Origin: Chryseobacterium indologenes
GTDB lineage: Bacteria; Bacteroidota; Bacteroidia; Flavobacteriales; Weeksellaceae
Reading direction: 5' to 3'
DNA length: 64,000 nucleotides
Assembly: GCA_002439165.1 (NCBI GenBank)
Contig: DJTE01000048.1
Coordinates: 210,089-274,088, forward strand
Position numbers and translations under genes: made by a program. How positions within the stretch are numbered: position 1 is the stretch's first letter; every line of letters begins with the position of its first letter. The notes beneath the pieces were generated by a model, which was not told the DNA's origin, searched no databases, and saw only the letters and a program-made list of their open reading frames with translations. Positions 50,836-59,103 of this stretch are shown here, one piece after another.

Positions 50836-51366
50836 TTGGTACAAAAATTAAAACTGGAAGAACTTAACAGGATAGACGTGGAAACGTTCAAAAAGGTTGA
50901 GAAAATTCCATTGGTCATTATCTTAGACAACATCAGAAGCATGCATAATGTAGGTGCGGCCTTCAGAACGGCAGATGCCTTTCTCATTGAAAAAATCATT
51001 CTCTGCGGTATTACGCCTCAGCCTCCTCACCGTGAGATCCACAAAGCAGCACTGGGCGCTACGGAAAGTGTAGACTGGAGCCATGAAGCGGATATCAATA
51101 CGGCCATCAGCGATTATAAAAGCCTGGGATACGAAATTATCGGCATCGAACAGACTACCGGGAGCCGGATGATCAACGATTTCAGCATAGATAAATCGAA
51201 GAAATATGCCCTGATCTTAGGTAATGAAGTGGAAGGAATCAGTGATGAAGCGCTACCGAATATCGATACTTTCCTTGAAATTCCTCAGCTGGGAACCAAA
51301 CACTCCCTGAATGTAAGCGTATGCGGCGGAATTGTAATGTGGGAATTTGCAAAAGCCCTAAAATAA
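50836..51366 (+). CDS. TrmH/SpoU-family RNA methyltransferase
   Basis: The 176-residue protein has the SPOUT motifs: VIILDNIRSMHNVGAAFRTAD (motif 1), ALILGNEVEGISDEAL (motif 2) and LGTKHSLNVSVCGGIVMWE (motif 3, forming the knot). It probably 2'-O-methylates tRNA or rRNA using S-adenosylmethionine. The start is a TTG at 50836, four bases after the previous stop; the next in-frame ATG would remove motif 1. Substrate specificity cannot be read from sequence. Confidence 0.93.
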   Translation: MVQKLKLEELNRIDVETFKKVEKIPLVIILDNIRSMHNVGAAFRTADAFLIEKIILCGITPQPPHREIHKAALGATESVDWSHEADINTAISDYKSLGYEIIGIEQTTGSRMINDFSIDKSKKYALILGNEVEGISDEALPNIDTFLEIPQLGTKHSLNVSVCGGIVMWEFAKALK

Positions 51367-51367
51367 A

Positions 51368-51402
51368 AAAACTGCATATGTCCTTAGTAGACAGTGCAGT
51401 TT
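51368..51402 (+). terminator. Weak hairpin after the methyltransferase gene
   Basis: AAACTGCA and TGCAGTTT pair around an 18-base loop. No T-run follows, so termination here is uncertain. Confidence 0.35.
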
Positions 51403-51553
51403 GAAATAAATCTAATAAAAAGTAAAAATGAAAGGCGACAAAGGTACCTTTTTTTTCCTTACAAACAAATTTTAAAATCATTTTTTTTATTTTTTCAGAA
51501 AAAAAGTTTTGTTTTCAGAAATTATTTCATTTAATTTTTTATAAATTAGCACA

Positions 51554-52204
51554 ATGTTTATCAAGGATTATATCTCAAAAGACTTTCCGTGTTTTAGCCT
51601 GACTGACTCAATAGAATCAGCAAGAAATACATTAGAGGATTTTGGATATTCCCATATTTTCATCAAAAAATCCCATCACTTCTACGGAGCTATTGCCAAA
51701 GATTTTCTGTATGAAGCCGACGGGGTTCTGAAAGATCTTGAACATCAGACAGAACGCTTCGCCATTCTGGAGGACAGCAATGTAATGGACAGCATCCGTC
51801 TGTTCTACACCTTCAGCTCCAATGTGATTCCGGTCATTAACAAAAATGAAAAATATCTGGGGTATATTACCTGCGAGGATATTTTCCAGGATTTGTCCCG
51901 ATATCCCCTGTTTTCAGAATCAGGCGCTACCCTTACGATAGAAACACCGGCCAGGAAATACTCGATGACGGAGATTGCCAATATTGTGGAAAGCAACAAT
52001 TCGAAATTTTACGGCGGGTTTATCAGCTTTATGTCCGATGAAGTGATCCATGTAACCATCAAGATCAGCAATGAAAATCTGGCCTCAATAGACGCTACTT
52101 TTGACCGGTACGATTACAGGATCGTAGAAAAATTTTATTCTGATGAAAGATCAGACCTGTTTAAGAACCGGTTCGGATTTCTCCAAAAATTTATAGAAAT
52201 ATAA
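51554..52204 (+). CDS. CBS-domain protein paired with NAD kinase
   Basis: The 216-residue protein has two CBS motifs (about 1-60 and 70-125: SSNVIPVINKNEKYLGYIT). An ACT-like region follows (YSMTEIANIVESNNSKFYGG, VTIKISNENLASIDATFDRYDYRI). The CBS pair may bind adenosine nucleotides. The gene ends two bases before nadK. This CBS-nadK pairing is recalled from flavobacterial genomes, where it may sense adenylate state to tune NAD kinase; that link is inference. Confidence 0.88.
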   Translation: MFIKDYISKDFPCFSLTDSIESARNTLEDFGYSHIFIKKSHHFYGAIAKDFLYEADGVLKDLEHQTERFAILEDSNVMDSIRLFYTFSSNVIPVINKNEKYLGYITCEDIFQDLSRYPLFSESGATLTIETPARKYSMTEIANIVESNNSKFYGGFISFMSDEVIHVTIKISNENLASIDATFDRYDYRIVEKFYSDERSDLFKNRFGFLQKFIEI

Positions 52205-52205
52205 C

Positions 52206-53072
52206 ATGAAGGCTGCCATATATTCCCAGAAAAAAGACCTCGATACTTTTTTATATTTAAGTAAGTTTATCTCAGAACTTGAAAGCAGAGGCGTAAAATC
52301 TGTTCTGTACGATGAAATGGCCGAAGCCCTTCAGTTTTCAAAGATATTTGAAACCTTCAACAGCAAACAGGATCTTCTGGATAAGGAAGTGGACCTGTTT
52401 TTTACTTTCGGAGGAGACGGAACGATTGTAAATTCCCTGACTTTCATTGAAGATCTGGAAATCCCGATCGTGGGAGTCAATACCGGAAGATTAGGATTTC
52501 TGGCCAGCTTCACCAAAGAAGAGGCATTTAAAGAGCTGGACGCTATTCTGAAAGGTGATGTAAAAACAAGCAGACGCTCCGTCATTGAAGTCGTTTCACC
52601 GAAATCCGACGAATTTTTTCCGTATGCCCTGAATGACGTTACGGTTTCCAGAAAAGAAACCACGTCCATGATTACGGTAGACTCTTACATTAATAATGAA
52701 TTTCTGAATGTTTTCTGGGGTGACGGTGTTATTGTTTCTACCCCGACAGGTTCTACCGCCTATTCATTAAGCTGTGGCGGACCGATTATCTCTCCGAACA
52801 ACGAGAACTTCGTCATCACTCCCATCGCTCCCCACAATCTTAATGTGAGACCATTGGTTGTAAATGACCGGGTGGAAATAAAATTTAAAGTGGAAAGCAG
52901 GGTTCCCCAATATTCCCTTTCCCTGGATTCCAGACTGGTCCATATTGAAACCGATAAAGAAATTATCATCAAAAAGGCAGATTTCCAGATCCTTCTGGTA
53001 CAGCCCAACCATTTGAGCTTCTACGAAACCATCCGCCAGAAGCTGCTTTGGGGCCGGGATAAAAGAAATTAG
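52206..53072 (+). CDS. nadK: NAD kinase
   Basis: The 288-residue protein matches the NAD kinase family. The GGDGT motif sits in FTFGGDGTIVNSLTF, VGVNTGRLGFLASF follows, and the NAD-binding NE/D motif lies in FPYALNDVTV. The signature DGVIVSTPTGSTAYSLSCGGPIISP is split around residue 180. It phosphorylates NAD to NADP in the cytoplasm. Length is normal. It starts two bases after the CBS gene, so the pair is co-translated. Confidence 0.97.
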   Translation: MKAAIYSQKKDLDTFLYLSKFISELESRGVKSVLYDEMAEALQFSKIFETFNSKQDLLDKEVDLFFTFGGDGTIVNSLTFIEDLEIPIVGVNTGRLGFLASFTKEEAFKELDAILKGDVKTSRRSVIEVVSPKSDEFFPYALNDVTVSRKETTSMITVDSYINNEFLNVFWGDGVIVSTPTGSTAYSLSCGGPIISPNNENFVITPIAPHNLNVRPLVVNDRVEIKFKVESRVPQYSLSLDSRLVHIETDKEIIIKKADFQILLVQPNHLSFYETIRQKLLWGRDKRN

Positions 53073-53141
53073 TAATTCCTCAAAAATGATTACCTTTACA
53101 GGAATTTAAAAACGCCTAATAATAAAAATAAAAAGTAAAAC

Positions 53142-54212
53142 ATGAGCAGAATTTTTCCGGCAGGAGTTGCCACAGGTCAGTTAGTTACAGACATCTTTCA
53201 GTATGCTAAAGAAAACAGATTTGCACTGCCTGCAGTAAACGTAATCGGTTCTAGCAACGTAAATGCTACGATGGAAACTGCAGCGAAATTAAATTCACCT
53301 GTAATTATCCAGTTCTCAAACGGAGGTGCTGCCTTCAATGCAGGAAAAGGATTAAGCAATGACGCACAGAAAGCTGCTATTTTAGGAGCCATCGCAGGAG
53401 CAAAACATATCCACACCCTAGCAGAAGCTTACGGAGCAACTGTTATTTTACATACCGATCACTGTGCCAAAAAATTATTACCGTGGATCGACGGATTAAT
53501 GGATGCTAACGAAGACTTCTTCAAGCAGACCGGAAAATCCCTTTATTCATCTCATATGCTGGACCTTTCTGAAGAGTCTTTAGAGGAAAATCTTGAAATT
53601 TCCGCAAGATATTTTGAAAGAATGGCTAAACTGCAGATGACTCTTGAAGTAGAAATCGGAGTAACCGGAGGAGAAGAAGACGGTGTTGACAATTCAGACG
53701 TAGACAATTCAAAATTATATACACAGCCGGAAGATGTAGCTTATACCTATGAAAAACTGAAAGCTATTTCCGACAACTTTACCATTGCTGCCGCTTTCGG
53801 TAACGTACACGGAGTTTACAAGCCAGGAAACGTGGTGCTTACACCAAAAATCCTTGACAACTCCCAGAAATATGTTCAGGAGAAATTCGGAACAGCTGAT
53901 AAGCCGATCAATTTCGTATTCCACGGAGGTTCAGGTTCTACATTAGAAGAAATAAGAGAAGCAATCGACTACGGAGTGATTAAAATGAATATCGACACAG
54001 ACCTTCAGTTCGCTTATACAGAAGGGGTTAGAGATTACATGGTAAACAATATCGATTACCTGAGATCACAAATCGGAAACCCTGAAGGAGAAGAAAAACC
54101 TAACAAGAAATTCTACGACCCGAGAGTATGGGTAAGAAAAGGTGAAGAAACTTTCTCTACAAGACTGGTACAGGCGTTTGAAGATTTAAATAACGTAAAT
54201 ACGCTTAAATAA
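53142..54212 (+). CDS. fbaA: Class II fructose-bisphosphate aldolase
   Basis: The 356-residue protein is of the class IIA (FbaA) type by length. The zinc-binding region is VILHTDHCAKK (about 100-110). Other motifs are SHMLDLSEESLEENLE, EVEIGVTGGEEDGVDN, the GNVHGVYKPG loop and NFVFHGGSGST. The enzyme splits fructose 1,6-bisphosphate in glycolysis and works in reverse in gluconeogenesis. It is followed by a long AT-rich inverted repeat before accD. Confidence 0.97.
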   Translation: MSRIFPAGVATGQLVTDIFQYAKENRFALPAVNVIGSSNVNATMETAAKLNSPVIIQFSNGGAAFNAGKGLSNDAQKAAILGAIAGAKHIHTLAEAYGATVILHTDHCAKKLLPWIDGLMDANEDFFKQTGKSLYSSHMLDLSEESLEENLEISARYFERMAKLQMTLEVEIGVTGGEEDGVDNSDVDNSKLYTQPEDVAYTYEKLKAISDNFTIAAAFGNVHGVYKPGNVVLTPKILDNSQKYVQEKFGTADKPINFVFHGGSGSTLEEIREAIDYGVIKMNIDTDLQFAYTEGVRDYMVNNIDYLRSQIGNPEGEEKPNKKFYDPRVWVRKGEETFSTRLVQAFEDLNNVNTLK

Positions 54213-54218
54213 ATTATA

Positions 54219-54278
54219 AATTTTAGATTATAGATTTTAAATTAAATACAACCTTTTTACAATCTATAATCTAAAATT
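54219..54278. repeat. Long AT-rich inverted repeat between fbaA and accD
   Basis: AATTTTAGATTATAGATT (54219-54236) is perfectly complementary to AATCTATAATCTAAAATT (54261-54278) around a 24-base loop. A further half copy (AAATCTAAAATTT) follows at about 54280-54293. It could act as a processing site, a weak terminator or a member of a dispersed repeat family. Confidence 0.6.
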
Positions 54279-54298
54279 CAAAATCTAAAATTTCATAA

Positions 54299-55153
54299 AT
54301 GGCATTCGACTGGTTTAAAAGAAAAGCAAAAAACATTACCACCTCTACTGATGAAAAAAAGGATGTTCCCAAAGGCCTATGGCACCAGACTCCATCAGGA
54401 AAAATAGTGGAACATGATGAACTGAAGAGAAATAACTATGTTTCTCCTGAAGACGGATTTCATGTAAGAATAGGAAGTGCAGAATTTTTTGATATCCTTT
54501 TTGACGAAGGTAAGTTCACAGAACTGGATGCCAATGTTGAAAGTATTGATATTCTGAACTTCAAAGACACAAAACCTTACAAAGACCGTTTAAAAGAAGT
54601 AAAAGCCAAAACAAAACTTACAGACTCCATCAGAAATGCAGTAGGAACCGTAAAAGGAACCCAAATGGTGGTTTCATGTATGGATTTTGCATTTATCGGA
54701 GGATCTTTAGGCTCTGTGATGGGTGAAAAGATCAGAAGAGCAGTAGATTACTGTATCGAACACAAACTTCCGTACATGATTATCTGTCAGTCCGGAGGAG
54801 CAAGGATGCAGGAAGCTACCTATTCCCTGATGCAGCTCGCCAAAGTTCAGGCTAAACTGGCTCAGCTTTCAGAAGCAGGACTTTTATACATCGCTTATCT
54901 GTGCGATCCTACTTTCGGAGGTATTACCGCTTCTTTCGCGATGACCGCAGACATCATCATGGCTGAACCGGGCGCACTGATCGGTTTTGCAGGCCCGAGA
55001 GTAATCCGTGAAACCATCGGAAGAGACCTTCCGGAAGGCTTCCAGACCTCTGAATTCCTGCAGGAAAAAGGATTTGTAGATTTCATCGTAAAAAGAACCG
55101 AAATTCAGGATACCGTAGCAAAAACAGTTAATTTATTAGCTGTAAAAGCATAG
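54299..55153 (+). CDS. accD: Acetyl-CoA carboxylase carboxyltransferase subunit beta
   Basis: The 284-residue protein matches AccD in its crotonase-fold core: VVSCMDFAFIGGSLGSVMGEKI, IICQSGGARMQEATYSLMQ, YLCDPTFGGITASFAM and GFAGPRVIRETIGRDLPEGFQ. It forms the carboxyltransferase with AccA and makes malonyl-CoA for fatty acid synthesis. The N-terminal zinc ribbon of E. coli AccD is present in outline (GLWHQTPSGKIV, NNYVSPEDGFHVRI), but all four cysteines are replaced (T31, G34, S49, D52). It is followed by a terminator. Confidence 0.96.
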   Translation: MAFDWFKRKAKNITTSTDEKKDVPKGLWHQTPSGKIVEHDELKRNNYVSPEDGFHVRIGSAEFFDILFDEGKFTELDANVESIDILNFKDTKPYKDRLKEVKAKTKLTDSIRNAVGTVKGTQMVVSCMDFAFIGGSLGSVMGEKIRRAVDYCIEHKLPYMIICQSGGARMQEATYSLMQLAKVQAKLAQLSEAGLLYIAYLCDPTFGGITASFAMTADIIMAEPGALIGFAGPRVIRETIGRDLPEGFQTSEFLQEKGFVDFIVKRTEIQDTVAKTVNLLAVKA

Positions 55154-55175
55154 TATCTGTAACAAAAAACAATAC

Positions 55176-55206
55176 AATCTCTCTCTAATCGGGGAGAGAT
55201 TTTTTA
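55176..55206 (+). terminator. Rho-independent terminator of accD
   Basis: AATCTCTC and GAGAGATT form a hairpin followed by TTTTT. It lies four bases before the next start at 55210. Confidence 0.8.
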
Positions 55207-55209
55207 TTG

Positions 55210-55719
55210 ATGAGAACCTTTAAAATATTTTTCAATACCATCCGGAGTATGAGCTTTAAAAAGATCGTGCGTCTTTTATCGCTTATGCTTCCCCACCCCC
55301 TTTTTGCCTTATTAAGCTTTCATGCAACGGTACAGGCTTTTGCCATCGCGCAGAAAAAATTTCCTGAAACCGCTTCCAATAACGGAATAGGAAACTCCTT
55401 CAGACATGCCCTCTGGTGCTGTTTCATCATGATGTACTGCTGCAAGGTTTCATCTCCGAAAAAAGCTCTTGATTTCTGTAAAAGAATGACCGACCTGCAT
55501 GAAGAACTTTTCCCCAATAAACCCCTGGAAACCAAAATGGATCTTCACAACAATAAAATCGGCATGGATTATTTCATGGAACTCCTTCCGGGTATCCACC
55601 GCCAGTTCTTTGAAAAAAGTTTCTTTATAGATGGACTGGTCAAAAAAATGGATGATGCCAAAGTACTGAAAACCCTGGACGATAACTTCGAGGGACATCT
55701 TGTTTATCTTGAGGAATAA
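55210..55719 (+). CDS. DUF6973-like protein
   Basis: The start is the ATG at 55210; the TTG before it lies at the terminator edge. The 169-residue protein has conserved-looking histidines in NNGIGNSFRHALWCC, ERMTDLHEEL-like KRMTDLHEELFP and MDLHNNKIGMDYFMELL. These match the DUF6973 pattern, by recollection. A hydrophobic N-terminal part (LLSLMLPHPLFALLSF) could be membrane-associated. The clustered His/Asp/Asn residues suggest metal binding or hydrolase activity, untested. Confidence 0.75.
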   Translation: MRTFKIFFNTIRSMSFKKIVRLLSLMLPHPLFALLSFHATVQAFAIAQKKFPETASNNGIGNSFRHALWCCFIMMYCCKVSSPKKALDFCKRMTDLHEELFPNKPLETKMDLHNNKIGMDYFMELLPGIHRQFFEKSFFIDGLVKKMDDAKVLKTLDDNFEGHLVYLEE

Positions 55720-55727
55720 TTTTTATT

Positions 55728-55885
55728 TTAAGCACACAGAAAGCGCTGAGTTCAGAAAAAATTTTACGGATATATATCTTTAAAAATAATGATTTCAAAG
55801 ACTTAACCCATTCTTTAAGCGTAATCCTGCTGGCTTTACAGCAACTTGACGGTTTAAATCTTCCTGCCCTTTTGTGGTTTAAAGT
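55728..55885 (-). repeat. Degenerate flavobacterial intergenic repeat
   Basis: Read leftward it starts TTTAAACCACAAAAGGGCAG and ends CTCAGCGCTTTCTGTGTGCT. It resembles the CACAAAGGCACAAAG / CTCTGTGTTT elements scattered between flavobacterial genes (by recollection). A leftward frame across it is considered spurious. Confidence 0.4.
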
Positions 55886-55919
55886 ATTTTTAATAAGTTT
55901 AAACAATTAAATCAATCAG

Positions 55920-57323
55920 ATGGTTCTCAGCAGAATTTGGTCGGCTTTTATTATTATTGCCATTGCCATTGCCAGTATAAAATACATCTCATCAAGCCAT
56001 TACAAGACCATCTTCAATGATATGGTGGTAGGAAAAGGCGGTGATACGGTTCAGATCGCCACTCAGCCAATGAGCACCCTATCTCCTCTTGTGAAGGGCA
56101 GCCTGATGAAAAAAAATGATTTTGCCGACAGCAGAATTCATTACAGGACAGATTCTCTGAAACAGAATGTAAAAGTTTACCGTGTTCAGGAAACGGACGG
56201 CGTGATCGGAACCTCTGAAACCGCCGTAAAGATCTGTATCGGACTGATCGGAATTATGACCCTGTTCATGGGATTCATGAGTATCGCGGAAAAAGCAGGC
56301 GGAATCAACCTGTTAAGCCGTTTTATCCAGCCTTTCTTCTCCAAATTATTCCCTGACATTCCTAAAAACCACCCGGCTTTCGGGCATATGCTGATGAATT
56401 TCAGTGCCAACCTCCTCGGCCTGGACAATGCCGCAACCCCTTTCGGACTGAAAGCTATGGAAAGTCTTCAGACCTTAAACCCGAACAAGGATACGGCCAG
56501 CAATTCACAGATCATGTTTCTGTGTCTTCATGCAGGCGGAATGACGCTGATTCCCGTTTCTATCATTGCCATCAGGGCATCAATGGGTTCCAAAACCCCT
56601 ACGGATATTTTCCTTCCGTGTATGATTGCCACTTTTGCCGCGACGATGGCCGCCATGATCATCGTATCGTTATATCAGAAGATCAACCTTCTCCGCCCGG
56701 TAGTGATTGCTTATGTAGGCGGAATCTCTGCCATAATCGGGCTTCTTGTACTGTATCTGGTCCGTTTAAGTAAGGACGAACTGAATGATTTCAGCAAAGT
56801 ACTGAGCAACGGTCTTATTCTGTTTATTTTCCTTGCCATCGTGCTGGGTGCCGTTTATAAAAAAATCAATGTTTTTGATGCCTTTATAGACGGGGCTAAA
56901 GAAGGATTTACCACCTGTGTGAAGATTATTCCTTACCTGGTAGGAATGCTGATTGCGATCTCTCTGCTAAGAACTTCCGGAGTTTTTGATGTGATTATCG
57001 ACGGAATGAAATGGGTAGCGAATACAGTCGGTTTTGATCCAAGATTTGTAGACGGACTACCTACTGCTTTGATCAAACCTTTATCCGGCTCCGGAGCCAG
57101 AGGAATGATGGTAGATACTATGACGACATTCGGGGCAGACAGCTTCCAGGGTAAACTGGCAGCCGTGCTTCAGGGAAGCTCAGATACGACGTTTTATGTG
57201 ATTGCTGTATATTTTGGTGCCGTAGCCGTAAAGAATACAAGATATACGGTAATTGCCATGCTTCTGGCTGATCTGGTTGGGGTGATCACATCGATTGCAC
57301 TGGCTTATCTGTTTTTCGCCTGA
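55920..57323 (+). CDS. SpmA/SpmB-like nucleoside-recognition membrane protein
   Basis: The 467-residue protein is a fusion of two related membrane halves. The first half corresponds to SpmA (KICIGLIGIMTLFMGFMSIAE, NLLGLDNAATPFGLKAME). The second corresponds to SpmB (GAKEGFTTCVKIIPYLVGML, IKPLSGSGARGMMVDTM, LQGSSDTTFYVIAVYFGAVAVK). It has about ten helices. The gate/nucleoside-recognition motifs suggest a transporter or channel. The spore-maturation name comes from Bacillus; Bacteroidota do not sporulate, so the function here is open. A DUF-like gene follows 47 bases later. Confidence 0.9.
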   Translation: MVLSRIWSAFIIIAIAIASIKYISSSHYKTIFNDMVVGKGGDTVQIATQPMSTLSPLVKGSLMKKNDFADSRIHYRTDSLKQNVKVYRVQETDGVIGTSETAVKICIGLIGIMTLFMGFMSIAEKAGGINLLSRFIQPFFSKLFPDIPKNHPAFGHMLMNFSANLLGLDNAATPFGLKAMESLQTLNPNKDTASNSQIMFLCLHAGGMTLIPVSIIAIRASMGSKTPTDIFLPCMIATFAATMAAMIIVSLYQKINLLRPVVIAYVGGISAIIGLLVLYLVRLSKDELNDFSKVLSNGLILFIFLAIVLGAVYKKINVFDAFIDGAKEGFTTCVKIIPYLVGMLIAISLLRTSGVFDVIIDGMKWVANTVGFDPRFVDGLPTALIKPLSGSGARGMMVDTMTTFGADSFQGKLAAVLQGSSDTTFYVIAVYFGAVAVKNTRYTVIAMLLADLVGVITSIALAYLFFA

Positions 57324-57370
57324 TCCGAAACCTTTTCAACAACTTTAAACACTAAACATTAAACCAACTT

Positions 57371-57763
57371 ATGATTACAGATAAAGAATTCACACTAAGG
57401 CTGATCCGCCAGCTAACACAGGCACTGGAAAAGCTGATTTTAGACAAACCGGAAGAAAGTTTAATGCAGAAAGAGCTTGATTTTGATACGCTCATGAGAG
57501 ACATTTTCAAAATGTCCTTTACCGAGGTTTCTTCCATGACTAAAGAAGAAATGATTGCTCTTGTAAACGAAAGACAGGAAAGAGATCATAAAGACTATTA
57601 TGAAATGCTCGGTAATCTTTTCTATTTCAAAAGCAGGGAAGGTCAGAATAAAGACTTCCAGGATAAAGCAAAAACGTTTTATGAACTTTATCTTCAGACC
57701 AGCGGCATTTTTGCCCTTCCGGTCATCAACAGGATCAACGAATTAAAAAAAGCACTTGAGTAA
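57371..57763 (+). CDS. Conserved hypothetical helical protein (DUF6483-like)
   Basis: The 130-residue all-helical cytoplasmic protein begins with TLRLIRQLTQALEKLILDKPEE. This pattern resembles DUF6483 proteins, though those are best known from Firmicutes. TPR-like helices follow (DYYEMLGNLFYFKSREGQNK, AKTFYELYLQTSG). No catalytic motif is seen. Its last codons lie within a terminator hairpin. It may be co-transcribed with the SpmA/SpmB-like gene. Confidence 0.75.
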   Translation: MITDKEFTLRLIRQLTQALEKLILDKPEESLMQKELDFDTLMRDIFKMSFTEVSSMTKEEMIALVNERQERDHKDYYEMLGNLFYFKSREGQNKDFQDKAKTFYELYLQTSGIFALPVINRINELKKALE

Positions 57764-57780
57764 AGTGCTTTTGTATTTTT
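57748..57780. terminator. Bidirectional terminator
   Basis: AAAAGCACTT and AAGTGCTTTT form a ten-base stem around GAGTA, followed by T-runs on both strands. It separates the convergent gene at 57371 from the tonB-like gene at 57779. Confidence 0.8.
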
Positions 57781-58663
57781 AGAAGGTAATTTTATAGGTT
57801 CCGGTTGAGGATGTACTTGCTTTTTCGGCTTTTACATATTTTTTAACCCAGGCCACGGAAGTTGAAGATACGCAGGGATCCGAAATCCCTCCTGCCCTTC
57901 TCGCAGACACCACATTTCCGGCTTTATCTACGGTATAGGCTATGGTAATGGAACCGCTGGCTGTGCAGCTGTGTGAAGGCTGTGCCCCTCCTCTCCCCAT
58001 CGTTCCCGGAATATAGCCGGTCAGTTTACGGTCTATCCCTACTTTGCTGTCTCCGTTTCCGTCTCCGCCTAAAGGATCTCCTGCATTACCGATTCCTTCT
58101 CCCGTTCCCTGGCTTCCTGCTTTCGTTCCGCGTCCTCTGATCAGGTTTCCGATAGCAGCATTTCCTTTTCCGTCTCCGGTTCCTGTTTTGGAATTGGCGG
58201 TTGTGGCTCCTGCCTTTTTAGTTGTTTTCGAAGCACTTGAACTGGCAGAAGTTTTAGGATCTGCTTTTTTGGATTCTTCTTTTTTAGGAGCGGTTATTTT
58301 TGAATTATTCCCGGTAATGATCTTTTCCTTAACCTCTGTTTTCTTCGGTTCAGGGGCAGGTTCCGGTTTTACCACTGTTTTTGTTTCAGGAACAGCGGTT
58401 TCGGCCGGTTCCGGAGTCACTTCTTCCGTTGCAGCGGCAAGACTTCCTGGCTGATCCGCAGGTTCTTCCACTCCGTTGCCGTTTCTGTTGTCACCGAAAT
58501 TGACAAGCATTGTAGTAACAACTTCCGGCTGCTGGTCCAGTTCCGGTTTCAGTTTATATAAAAAAACAAAAAGAAGGACGGCAGCCCAGATCAGGATAGA
58601 GAGCAAAGCACTTTTTATCCTGTCGCGGTTTTCTTCGTTTTTGTTTACAGTATAACTTCTCAT
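57779..58663 (-). CDS. TonB-family energy transducer
   Basis: From the ATG at 58663 the 294-residue protein has an N-terminal membrane anchor (IKSALLSILIWAAVLLFVFLY). A long Pro/Glu/Lys-rich arm (PEPAPEPKKTEVKEK) is followed by a glycine-rich segment. The C-terminal domain resembles TonB-C but has cysteines (ITIAYTVDKAGNVVSARRAG, with Cys in HSCTASGS and DPCVSS). It is the last gene of an ExbB-ExbD-TonB operon and should transmit proton-motive force to outer-membrane transporters. An upstream ATG at 58675 is possible. Confidence 0.9.
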   Translation of the reverse strand: MRSYTVNKNEENRDRIKSALLSILIWAAVLLFVFLYKLKPELDQQPEVVTTMLVNFGDNRNGNGVEEPADQPGSLAAATEEVTPEPAETAVPETKTVVKPEPAPEPKKTEVKEKIITGNNSKITAPKKEESKKADPKTSASSSASKTTKKAGATTANSKTGTGDGKGNAAIGNLIRGRGTKAGSQGTGEGIGNAGDPLGGDGNGDSKVGIDRKLTGYIPGTMGRGGAQPSHSCTASGSITIAYTVDKAGNVVSARRAGGISDPCVSSTSVAWVKKYVKAEKASTSSTGTYKITF

Positions 58664-58695
58664 TTTACAGTACATCCCGCCGTTATCCGGCTTTA

Positions 58696-59094
58696 TTATT
58701 TGTCTTTAACGGTGGCGATGGCCACGTTAAATTTATGTTTTTCTGCAATTTCCATTGCAAATACAAAGTCTTTATGCAGGGTATTTTCGTCTGCTCTTAT
58801 CGTGAAAGACTTATTGGTCTGCCCTGTTAATTTATCAACAATGATCTGTTCCAACTGGTCTTTTGTTACCGGATTATCGTCTACATAATAGGACCCATCC
58901 GGCTTGATGCTCACCGTCAAAGGGTTAGGAATATTGTCTTCAACAGCTCCCGCTTTCGGCAACTTTACATCAATGGCACTCTGATTGGCCGCTGATGAAG
59001 TGATCATAAAGAAGATCAGCATCAACAGGATGACATCGGTCATCGCTGCCAGACTGAATTCGGGATTCGCTTTATTTCTTCTCTGAATTTTCAT
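58696..59094 (-). CDS. exbD: ExbD/TolR-family biopolymer transport protein
   Basis: The 132-residue protein has one N-terminal membrane helix (FSLAAMTDVILLMLIFFMITSS) containing the key aspartate (about residue 19) of ExbD/TolR. A periplasmic domain follows (SIKPDGSYYVDDNPVTKDQLEQ). It works with the ExbB-like protein in a proton-driven complex that powers the TonB-like partner. It starts nine bases after the exbB-like gene ends and precedes the TonB gene by 32 bases. TolR function cannot be excluded, but no tolB or pal is adjacent. Confidence 0.93.
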   Translation of the reverse strand: MKIQRRNKANPEFSLAAMTDVILLMLIFFMITSSAANQSAIDVKLPKAGAVEDNIPNPLTVSIKPDGSYYVDDNPVTKDQLEQIIVDKLTGQTNKSFTIRADENTLHKDFVFAMEIAEKHKFNVAIATVKDK

Positions 59095-59103
59095 AAGACA
59101 GAA

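Noticed and set aside
55640..55906. 88-codon leftward frame after the DUF6973-like gene
   Set aside because: It translates an intergenic repeat and the antisense end of a real gene.
55920..57323. Sporulation gene
   Set aside because: The SpmA/SpmB name reflects family homology; nothing else here relates to sporulation.
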